A stretch of 49,922 bases of DNA, taken from positions 1 to 49,922 of the forward strand of contig NZ_VRTY01000040.1 in NCBI RefSeq assembly GCF_008017455.1. The letters run 5' to 3'. This DNA comes from Pontibacter qinzhouensis. Its GTDB lineage: Bacteria; Bacteroidota; Bacteroidia; Cytophagales; Hymenobacteraceae. Below, in pieces: positions 34,950 through 43,434 of this stretch. The notes beneath the pieces were generated by a model. The model was not told the DNA's origin, did no database searches, and was given only the letters and a program-made list of their open reading frames with translations. The position numbers and the translations under genes were made by a program. The number at the start of each line of letters is the position of its first letter. The first letter of the stretch is position 1.

Positions 34950-35438
34950 ATGAAACTTAATAATCTGAATGACCTGCTATTGCATGAGTTGAAAGACATT
35001 TACAGCGCAGAAAACCAAATTACAAAAGCGCTGCCGGCCATGATGAAGGCATGTAGCTCCGAAAAATTAAAGAGTGCGTTTCAGGATCACCTGGAAGTAA
35101 CCGAGCGGCAGATAGATCGCCTGGAAAAAGTTTTTGAATTGATGGGCGAGAAGGTGAAAGGAGAGAAATGCAAGGCCATGGAAGGCATTATTAAAGAGGC
35201 TGAATCGATGATGAGTGAGAAAGCTGATGCCGATGTGATGGATGCTGCCTTAATTGCCAGTGCTCAACGTGTAGAACATTATGAAATTGCCGCCTATGGC
35301 ACTGTCTGCACTTTTGCCAAACAACTCGGCTTAACCGATGTGGCAGATCTGCTGCACCAGACACTGGAAGAAGAAAAAACCACAGACCAGTTGCTGACGC
35401 AGATCGCAGAATCCAATATTAACCTGAAAGCGCAATAA
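34950..35438 (+). CDS. Ferritin-like DUF892 (YciE/YciF-type) protein
   Basis: 162 residues, all-helical. The four-helix bundle carries Glu/His candidates for a metal site: LLHELKDIYSAENQITKALP (helix 1), HLEVTERQIDRLEKVFEL (helix 2), AQRVEHYEIAAYGTVCTFAK (helix 3) and TLEEEKTTDQLLTQIAES (helix 4). YciE/YciF homologues are induced by osmotic or general stress in enterobacteria; iron or peroxide handling is suspected but unproven. Monocistronic with a strong hairpin after it. Possible stress regulation is an inference from the family. Confidence 0.88.
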   Translation: MKLNNLNDLLLHELKDIYSAENQITKALPAMMKACSSEKLKSAFQDHLEVTERQIDRLEKVFELMGEKVKGEKCKAMEGIIKEAESMMSEKADADVMDAALIASAQRVEHYEIAAYGTVCTFAKQLGLTDVADLLHQTLEEEKTTDQLLTQIAESNINLKAQ

Positions 35439-35456
35439 TAAGCGAATAAAACACAC

Positions 35457-35475
35457 GCAACCAACTGCTGGTTGC
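35457..35475 (+). terminator. Short hairpin after the DUF892 gene
   Basis: GCAACCA (35457-35463) pairs with TGGTTGC (35469-35475), loop ACTGC, 18 nt after the stop. It lacks a T-run and sits before the stronger hairpin at 35488. Confidence 0.5.
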
Positions 35476-35487
35476 TATGCTATGGAT

Positions 35488-35542
35488 AAATCCTCTTTCC
35501 TTCCCCGAGCTAATACGCCGGTCAGAAGTTGAAAGAGGATTT
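35488..35542 (+). terminator. Terminator-like hairpin after the DUF892 gene
   Basis: AAATCCTCTTTC (35488-35499) pairs perfectly with GAAAGAGGATTT (35531-35542) around a 31-nt loop; the sequence continues TCATTTTTAG. Confidence 0.72.
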
Positions 35543-35632
35543 TCATTTTTAGTAGCTGTTAGCATAGAGCTGTGCTAAATAATTGACGTTGCCCATTCTT
35601 TTAGAACATGGCTATTGACAATTAGATGCACT

Positions 35633-35689
35633 AATTATTCGAATACAATTACCCTCCGGAAGCTTAAACTTGATTTTTATGCCAAGGGT
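35633..35689 (-). repeat. 57-bp intergenic element, copy K
   Basis: Sense to groEL, 76 nt after its stop and 9 nt past its terminator. Complement: ACCCTTGGC, GCTTCCGGAGGGT, TATTCGAATAATT. Here ACCCTT can pair with GAGGGT (six positions, one wobble), the longest potential left-centre stem of the family. Confidence 0.86.
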
Positions 35690-35698
35690 ATAAATACA

Positions 35699-35732
35699 AA
35701 ACAGCCCCGCACGTATAGGTGCGGGGCTGTTT
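35699..35732 (-). terminator. Intrinsic terminator of groESL
   Basis: AAACAGCCCCGCAC (35699-35712) pairs perfectly with GTGCGGGGCTGTTT (35719-35732), 6-nt loop, 33 nt after the groEL stop codon at 35766. Confidence 0.92.
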
Positions 35733-35765
35733 ACTTATAGTACTAAAACTACGGGAATGGCTAGA

Positions 35766-37436
<1,671 letters not shown>

Positions 37437-37727
37437 TTAAAGAATAGCCAGAATGTCAGACTCACGCATGATCAGGTAGTCTTCACCATCTACAGGTATT
37501 TCCTGACCTGCATACTTGCCATACAACACTTTATCTCCTACTTTAACCTGTGGTTCAATAAGTGTACCCTGATCAGATACTTTTCCAGCACCTACGGCAA
37601 CTACTTCACCTTGCTGTGGTTTTTCTTTAGCAGTATCAGGAATGATAATACCTGACTTAGTTTTTTCTTCTGCTGCAGCAGGAGCTACGATTACTCTGTC
37701 TGCTAATGGTTTAATGCTGATTGACAT
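37437..37727 (-). CDS. groES: Co-chaperonin GroES (10 kDa)
   Basis: 96 residues, typical length. GroES caps the GroEL ring. The mobile loop (about 17-33: [20 protein letters not shown]) with the GIII hydrophobic tripeptide that contacts GroEL is present, as are [11 protein letters not shown] and the end ESDILAIL. First gene of the groESL operon; a terminator between it and secG (37940-37968) separates it from the upstream block. Confidence 0.98.
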   Translation of the reverse strand: MSISIKPLADRVIVAPAAAEEKTKSGIIIPDTAKEKPQQGEVVAVGAGKVSDQGTLIEPQVKVGDKVLYGKYAGQEIPVDGEDYLIMRESDILAIL

Positions 37728-37939
37728 AGTTTGTATAAACGTTAAGTTTTATTATGGTTATAGATTAAACTTTGAAACCATAGTGCCTAGTATCATTTCT
37801 TGTGCCAATAGTTAAATACTGCCATTATAAGCCATTTTTGCAGCTTTTGATCTGCCATTCCTGACAGGCCGGTCCGCTACTGTCACTATAGACAGAACTT
37901 TTCTGCTTTTGAACCTGACAGCTTTACCAGCCGGACAAT

Positions 37940-37968
37940 AAAAAAGCCGGCTCATGGCCGGCTTTTTT
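37940..37968 (-). terminator. Intrinsic terminator after secG
   Basis: AAAAAAGCCGG (37940-37950) pairs with CCGGCTTTTTT (37958-37968), 7-nt loop or less, 17 nt after the secG stop codon at 37986. It closes the lptE-TPR-secG unit before groES. Confidence 0.92.
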
Positions 37969-37985
37969 ATCTATTTCATTATTAA

Positions 37986-38375
37986 CTAGTCTTGATTTGC
38001 AGTGTCTATCATGTCTGGAATATCAGCTGCATCCGGAATTGCCATGGTGCTGTCTTCGCCTGGTATGGTGGCAGCAGGACCGGCAGGTAACTGCGACTGA
38101 CGTGCACGCTCTTCGTTTACGCTTCTGTTAATGGAAGACTCGCCAGAAGAGTCGAGCATCATGTGGGTGCCTAATGTTAACACTACCAGTGCTATAGCAA
38201 AGCCCCAGGTAAGTTTCTCCAGTAAATCGCCTGTACGTTTAACGCCCATCAGCTGGCTGGCTCCACCGCCACCAAACTGGCTGGAAAGGCCGCCCCCTTT
38301 AGGGTTTTGAGCAAGTACAACTAATACGAGCAGTACGCAAACAAAAATAATGATACTGATTAAGGCGATATACAT
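37986..38375 (-). CDS. secG: Preprotein translocase subunit SecG
   Basis: 129 residues. Two membrane helices (about 1-22 and 55-75) flank the conserved loop VVLAQNPKGGGLSSQFGGGGASQLMGV, characteristic of SecG. It is an accessory subunit of the SecYEG channel in the inner membrane. The C-terminal 50 residues are an extra acidic, Ala/Pro-rich tail, longer than in proteobacterial SecG but common in Bacteroidetes. Its ATG lies 1 nt past the TPR gene stop, so translation is probably coupled. Confidence 0.95.
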   Translation of the reverse strand: MYIALISIIIFVCVLLVLVVLAQNPKGGGLSSQFGGGGASQLMGVKRTGDLLEKLTWGFAIALVVLTLGTHMMLDSSGESSINRSVNEERARQSQLPAGPAATIPGEDSTMAIPDAADIPDMIDTANQD

Positions 38376-38376
38376 T

Positions 38377-39714
38377 TTAGTTTAAGTTTTGTAATTTTTC
38401 TATTTGTTCGGCAAAGTAAGATTTTTTTTCCGGATTTTTCAACATCAGCTGCTCATATATTTTAATTGCTTTCCTGGCTTTGCCTTGCTGAATAAAAATA
38501 TTGGCCAGGTTCTCTGAGGCCATGCCTTTGCGTATCTTGGTGCTTTTCAGCGATAAATCTTCCTGTGGTTCCGGCTTTATTTTAAGGTTAACCATTGTTT
38601 TAAGCCGTGGGTTCAATTTGAGGAACTGGTCTATTATATCTAACTGGTGGCTTAAAATATTGGTAACGGGCTGCACCGCCTTCTCCAGCTCATGCGTTTT
38701 GCTGTACTCCAGTATCAGTTCCGGATGAAAACGCTGTGGCCTGGGCCGGGTGTAATCATCTTTCAGCTGCAGCACTTCGCCCATACGGCTGTTTCCCATG
38801 CTGTAGCCCAGCAGGTCGTCGGCATAAAGTTTGTCTATTTCGTCGAAGCTGTAATTAATTTCCCCGGCTGGTGCAGTAATGTCTGGAGCAGCTGTTTCTT
38901 GTTCAAAAATTCCTTCCTCTACAATCGCTGCATTATCTGCTTCTTCTGCAGGGGTAGCCAGATCAGTCACATCTGTTGCTTCATCATTGGCTAAAGCAGC
39001 TACATACTGTTCCTGGTTTTCCTGCAGGTCGTCCATAAACGAAGCTATTTCTGCAGCAGTCGTTTTCTCATCAGGGGCAGGTACGGCAGCCTGAGCCAGC
39101 AAATCGGTTGAACTGGAGCTGAGGCTGTCGATGGTAAGCAGCATGGCAAGCTCTGAATAGAACTCATTTGGTTCTGTGCTTTGTGTTACAACTACTGGTG
39201 CAGGCGCTGTCGGTGCTTCTTCTACAGTAGCATCTGGAGTGGCTGCTTCAGAAAGGTTGAGATGCGATTCTTCAACCGGTTCAACATCTTCGGGCGCGGG
39301 CTCAGTTACCTGGTCTTCTTCCGGTTCAGGGGTGGCAACAGTAAGCAGCAGTTGTGGCTGGCCGGCTGCAGGTGTGCTTCGCTCATCCTGCACCTGTAGC
39401 TGTTCTTCTTCTTCAAACTGGTCCGGCAGAATTGGTTCAGGTTGGGCTTGCTCAGCTTCGTAAACTGGTTCCAGTACAGGAGCGGTGGTATAAATAAGGC
39501 GTTTTAGCAGTTGCCGGTCCGTGGCGTAAGAAGAGGCGCGACGTAAGCGCTGGGCCGACAGCATGCTGCCTTTGTCGTAGGCAGACTTGGCCAGTAGCAG
39601 GTGTGCCGTCTGGCAATAAGGAAAGGCAGCAGCCACCTTTTCCAGCTCGAGTGTCTGCTGGTCTGAGATGTCTGATACGTGTTGTATCAGTTGAAGGAAG
39701 GCTGATTTGTTCAT
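38377..39714 (-). CDS. TPR-type protein with long acidic linker
   Basis: 445 residues, no signal peptide. Residues about 1-75 form a helical N-terminal module (LIQHVSDISDQQTLELEKVA, AHLLLAKSAYDKGSMLSAQR). Residues about 80-290 are a low-complexity linker very rich in Glu, Pro, Ala, Thr and Val. The C-terminus has TPR-like helices (GMASENLANIFIQQGKARKA, KIYEQLMLKNPEKKSYFAEQ). Its function is unknown; the conserved position between lptE and secG in Bacteroidetes suggests an envelope-biogenesis role, but that is inferred from context only. It ends 1 nt before secG starts. Confidence 0.85.
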   Translation of the reverse strand: MNKSAFLQLIQHVSDISDQQTLELEKVAAAFPYCQTAHLLLAKSAYDKGSMLSAQRLRRASSYATDRQLLKRLIYTTAPVLEPVYEAEQAQPEPILPDQFEEEEQLQVQDERSTPAAGQPQLLLTVATPEPEEDQVTEPAPEDVEPVEESHLNLSEAATPDATVEEAPTAPAPVVVTQSTEPNEFYSELAMLLTIDSLSSSSTDLLAQAAVPAPDEKTTAAEIASFMDDLQENQEQYVAALANDEATDVTDLATPAEEADNAAIVEEGIFEQETAAPDITAPAGEINYSFDEIDKLYADDLLGYSMGNSRMGEVLQLKDDYTRPRPQRFHPELILEYSKTHELEKAVQPVTNILSHQLDIIDQFLKLNPRLKTMVNLKIKPEPQEDLSLKSTKIRKGMASENLANIFIQQGKARKAIKIYEQLMLKNPEKKSYFAEQIEKLQNLN

Positions 39715-39743
39715 GAAGCAATGCTTTCTGATAAGCTGGTTAA

Positions 39744-40265
39744 TTACCAGTTGGCTAATGATTTATTAAACACATCGATTGCCAGTCGCTCGGCGAGCTG
39801 GGTAATGGCTGTAGTAGGTATCTGGTTAATGTCCACGTCCTGCGCAAAATCCTGCGAAATAGAAAATGTCTGATCAAAATCGTCTTCAGAATTTTTGGTG
39901 TTCGTGAAGCGCACCTTTACGCCAAGAGTCAGACGGTTAAGGCTGGCGCGGTCAAAATCACCTTCGCGCTGCACTGCCGCCGGCGTAATACTAAAGCTAA
40001 CAATTTCTCCTTCTACTTGCAAGTCGCCTTCGCGCTGCAGCATGTTCAGGTTGGTGTTTCGCTGGTAATATTCTTTAAAAGTGTTTGTCACGACCTGTGT
40101 CAGGTTGGCCGGACCTTCACCTGATGCATTCTCGAAGTTCTGGATGGAGATCGTTCTGATGTCGGGGCTGATGTTAACGCCGGTAAACGAATAAACACCG
40201 CATCCGCTGGTAAGCAGGAGCAGCAGGCAGCTCATAACCAAATAAAATTTACTCTTCAATATCAT
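39744..40265 (-). CDS. lptE: LptE-family LPS-assembly lipoprotein
   Basis: 173 residues. A lipoprotein signal with lipobox LLLLTSGC (Cys22) is followed by GVYSFTGVNISPDIRTISIQ, typical of the Bacteroidetes LptE-like family. LptE plugs the LptD barrel in the outer membrane to deliver lipopolysaccharide to the surface; LptD is not in this window. The start codon lies inside the end of the sigma-54 activator gene (17-bp overlap), pointing to co-transcription and coupled translation. With LpxK in the same window it supports an LPS-bearing outer membrane. Confidence 0.88.
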   Translation of the reverse strand: MILKSKFYLVMSCLLLLLTSGCGVYSFTGVNISPDIRTISIQNFENASGEGPANLTQVVTNTFKEYYQRNTNLNMLQREGDLQVEGEIVSFSITPAAVQREGDFDRASLNRLTLGVKVRFTNTKNSEDDFDQTFSISQDFAQDVDINQIPTTAITQLAERLAIDVFNKSLANW

Positions 40266-41532
40266 ACTGCTTTAGTTTGCGGTAAAGTGTTCTTTCAGAA
40301 ATGCCCAGATCCTGGGCGGCATATTTCCGTTTGTTGTTGTGCTTTTTAAGCGCTTTCAGAATCAGCTCTTTTTCTTTGTCTTCGAGCGAAAGGCTTTCTT
40401 CCTCGGTTTCGTGCGGAATGTCTTCTACTTTTTGCTCTTCTTCGTACTCATGGTTCTTAGGCTGACCAACCGGCAAGTAGTAACCTTCCTGGTGCTCTTG
40501 CTGGTAAGGCCTGCCATTAAAGGCATGGTGGTGGTCAATGTTCTCGAACAGGTGGCTGTGCTCTTTCAGAAGCTCCGTATCGTTTTCAGATGGTCCGTGT
40601 GTCAGCAACTCAAATACCAGCTTTTTCAGCTCCGACACATCGCGGCGCATGTCGAACAGCACCTTGTAAAGCAGGTCGCGCTCCGAAAAACTGTGGTCGC
40701 CTCCTTTAGGATCCTTGTTGAGCAGGGCAGGCAGGTTCGATTGCTCCTTCGGCAGATAATGCAGCATTTTAGCAGCGTCAATTTCCCTGTCATATTCCAG
40801 AACGGAAATCTGCTCTACAATATTTTTAAGCTGTCTGATGTTTCCCGGAAATCTGTATCGGAGCAGTACCTGTATGGCATCAGGCGTAAGGGTAACAGGT
40901 TTTACTTTGTATTTATCTGAAAAGTCGCTGGCAAATTTCCTGAACAGCAAATAAATATCATCGCCCCGGTCGCGGAGCGGAGGTACAGCAATAGGAACAG
41001 TGTTGAGCCGGTAATACAGGTCTTCTCGAAACTGGCCTTTTTCAACTGCATGCAGCAGGTTCACGTTGGTGGCAGCTACCACACGCACATCAGTTTTCTG
41101 TACTTTAGAAGATCCCACTTTTATAAATTCGCCATTTTCCAGCACGCGCAACAGGCGGGCCTGCGTACCTAAAGGCATTTCACCTATTTCATCCAGGAAA
41201 ATAGTGCCTCCATCGGTTACTTCAAAGTAGCCTTTCCGTGCCTCCTGAGCACCTGTAAACGAGCCTTTCTCGTGCCCGAAAAGCTCCGAATCGATAGTGC
41301 CCTCTGGTATTGCGCCGCAGTTAATGGCAATAATCTGCCCGTGTTTCCGTGGGCTCAGGTTATGAATTATTTTTGAGAACGACTCTTTCCCACTGCCACT
41401 CTCCCCGGTAATCATCACGGTCATGTCGGTAGGGGCCACCTGCACAGCCACCTGAATAGCATGGTTCAGCAACGGAGAATTACCGATTATCCCGAACCGT
41501 TGCTTTATGCTCTGTATATCTATATTGCGCAT
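40249..41532 (-). CDS. Sigma-54-dependent transcriptional activator without receiver domain
   Basis: 427 residues. It starts almost directly with the AAA+ domain: Walker A GESGSGKES (43-51), the sigma-54 contact loop GSFTGA (90-95; canonical GAFTGA), Walker B IFLDEIGE (111-118) and the arginine-bearing FREDLYYRLNTVPI. A linker of about 100 acidic, His/Gln-rich residues precedes a Fis-type helix-turn-helix (KRKYAAQDLGISERTLYRKL). The missing N-terminal sensor domain suggests control through expression or a partner protein. It heads the unit with lptE, the TPR gene and secG, and is 156 bp from miaB. Confidence 0.93.
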   Translation of the reverse strand: MRNIDIQSIKQRFGIIGNSPLLNHAIQVAVQVAPTDMTVMITGESGSGKESFSKIIHNLSPRKHGQIIAINCGAIPEGTIDSELFGHEKGSFTGAQEARKGYFEVTDGGTIFLDEIGEMPLGTQARLLRVLENGEFIKVGSSKVQKTDVRVVAATNVNLLHAVEKGQFREDLYYRLNTVPIAVPPLRDRGDDIYLLFRKFASDFSDKYKVKPVTLTPDAIQVLLRYRFPGNIRQLKNIVEQISVLEYDREIDAAKMLHYLPKEQSNLPALLNKDPKGGDHSFSERDLLYKVLFDMRRDVSELKKLVFELLTHGPSENDTELLKEHSHLFENIDHHHAFNGRPYQQEHQEGYYLPVGQPKNHEYEEEQKVEDIPHETEEESLSLEDKEKELILKALKKHNNKRKYAAQDLGISERTLYRKLKQYDIEE

Positions 41533-41555
41533 TTTTTAGATTTGAAGATTTAAGA

Positions 41556-41673
41556 ATTTGGAGATTTGAAGATGGTTAAACTTGGAATTTTTAGGTCTGG
41601 TCTGATTAAAGAGGGTTTTATTTCCTGTTTAAATCATCTTCCGAAACACTTCCTCATCTTCAAATTTCCAAAT
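41556..41673. repeat. AT-rich inverted repeat between the sigma-54 activator gene and miaB
   Basis: Left arm ATTTGGAGATTTGAAGATG (41556-41574) and the complement of the right arm, ATTTGGAAATTTGAAGATG (41655-41673), match at 18 of 19 positions. More TTTGAAGATT units flank each arm. It may be the 3' region of miaB and the 5' region of the activator gene. Confidence 0.75.
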
Positions 41674-41688
41674 CTTCAAATTTGAAAA

Positions 41689-43137
41689 TTAATCAACTGC
41701 TTCCCCAAACAGGGTGCCTACGCTGCAGTCGTTAACGAACACGTTCACGTAGTCTCCTTTTTTATAGTGTTTCTTCGGGAAGATAACCACTTTGTTTTGG
41801 TCGTTGCGGCCACTTAGGTATTCATCCGATTTTTTAGAGAAGTTCTCCACCAGCACTTTATGCACCTTGCCTATAGCTATCTGGTTCCGGATGTAGGAGT
41901 GCTCGCGCTGCCTGTCAATTACTTCTGCCAAACGTCTTTTCTTCGTTTCCAGCGGAATGTCGTCTTCTAGTTTACGGGCTGCTAAGGTGCCGGGCCTTTC
42001 GGAGTAGAAGAACATGTAGGCGTAGTCGTACTGCACGTAATCCATGAGCGAGAGGGTGTCCTGGTGCTCTTCTTCAGTTTCGGTGCAGAAGCCAGAGATC
42101 ATATCGGAGGAGATACCGCAATCTTCACCCAGAATAGAACGGATGGCATTTACCCGGTTGATGTACCAGTCACGGTCGTAGGTGCGGTTCATGAGTTCCA
42201 GCACGCGCGAATTGCCACTCTGGGCAGGCAGGTGTATATATTTGCAGATGTTGTCGTACTTCTTCATAGTGTACAACACTTCATCGGTTATATCTTTCGG
42301 GTGGGAAGTAGAGAAACGAACACGCAGCTCAGAATGCACAAGCGCCACTTTCTCCAGCAGTTGGGCAAAATTCACCATCTCTGTGCCATCTTCAGAAGCC
42401 CATTTGTAAGAATCTACGTTCTGGCCCAGCAGTGTTACTTCTTTGTAGCCTTGTGTTACCAGGTCCTGCACTTCCTGCACAATAGAATGCGCATCGCGGC
42501 TGCGTTCACGGCCCCGGGTAAAGGGCACCACGCAGAAAGAGCACATGTTGTCGCAGCCCCGCATAATAGACACGAAAGCTGATACGCCGTTGCTGTTCAG
42601 GCGAATCGGGTTGATGTCGGCATATGTCTCTTCGCGCGACAACAGCACGTTAACTGCTTTCTGACCGCCATCTACTTCATTAATCAGGTTTGGCAGATCA
42701 CGGTAAGCGTCGGGGCCTACCACCAGGTCTACAATCTTTTCCTCTTCCAGCAGGGCTTTTTTAAGGCGCTCAGCCATACAGCCCAACACTCCCACGACCA
42801 AACCAGGCTTCTTTTTCTTGAAATAATTGATCTGCCCCAGGCGGTTTCGCACTGTCTGCTCCGCCTTCTCGCGGATGGAGCAAGTGTTCAGAAATACCAC
42901 ATCGGCAAGTTCAATCTGGGAGGTTGTGTCGAAACCTTCTTTGAACATGATAGATGATACGATCTCGCTATCAGAGAAATTCATCTGGCAGCCGTAGCTT
43001 TCGATATATAATTTCCTAGAACGGCCTGTGTTTGTTTCCTGGGTCACTTTCGTGTCGCAGGAGGCAGCAGCGGTAGCTTGTTCCGGGGTGCGGTTGTCAA
43101 TAAAATCTAAGTCTGTTACTAATGAATCCATTCTCAT
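41689..43137 (-). CDS. miaB: tRNA-2-methylthio-N6-dimethylallyladenosine synthase
   Basis: 482 residues. Radical-SAM enzyme that adds the methylthio group to i6A37 of tRNA. N-terminal methylthiotransferase domain with three cluster cysteines in [22 protein letters not shown] and [10 protein letters not shown]; radical-SAM CxxxCxxC in [19 protein letters not shown]-terminal TRAM domain (about 415-480; [20 protein letters not shown]). The N-terminal 40 residues are a Thr/Ala-rich extension. A later ATG (43131) is possible. MiaE (24514-25137) acts on its product. It is the most upstream gene of the leftward block. Confidence 0.95.
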   Translation of the reverse strand: MRMDSLVTDLDFIDNRTPEQATAAASCDTKVTQETNTGRSRKLYIESYGCQMNFSDSEIVSSIMFKEGFDTTSQIELADVVFLNTCSIREKAEQTVRNRLGQINYFKKKKPGLVVGVLGCMAERLKKALLEEEKIVDLVVGPDAYRDLPNLINEVDGGQKAVNVLLSREETYADINPIRLNSNGVSAFVSIMRGCDNMCSFCVVPFTRGRERSRDAHSIVQEVQDLVTQGYKEVTLLGQNVDSYKWASEDGTEMVNFAQLLEKVALVHSELRVRFSTSHPKDITDEVLYTMKKYDNICKYIHLPAQSGNSRVLELMNRTYDRDWYINRVNAIRSILGEDCGISSDMISGFCTETEEEHQDTLSLMDYVQYDYAYMFFYSERPGTLAARKLEDDIPLETKKRRLAEVIDRQREHSYIRNQIAIGKVHKVLVENFSKKSDEYLSGRNDQNKVVIFPKKHYKKGDYVNVFVNDCSVGTLFGEAVD

Positions 43138-43434
43138 TCCTTTTCAGCTACAAATATACAAAAAGAAACAAATGCATGTGACAGAATGGCAGAAAGGTTT
43201 TACAGGAGTAGGAGGGGAGAATGGTTTTAAGGGCAAGGCAGGCAGCAGAGTCGGCGACAGTTCACCTGCCATCTCTGCAACTGATGTGAACTTTATGATC
43301 CGGAAAATTATTTACTTCAGGTAAATTACAGGTTGAGCTCCTGCTCCTTAGCTTCCGGAAAGAAGAAAATTAAGTATCTTTGGAGTTCAGTTACTCAACA
43401 CCTAAAGCCACACCGGCAGCGCATTTTATTACAG

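Larger units (their letters stand above)
35439..35765. other. Convergent intergenic region, 327 bp
   Basis: Between the DUF892 gene (+) and groEL (-). It holds two hairpins after DUF892, element copy K, and the groEL terminator. No further gene was seen. A short stretch at 35561-35583 ends in TAAATAATT and may be a fragment of the element family, but the evidence is weak. Confidence 0.6.
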
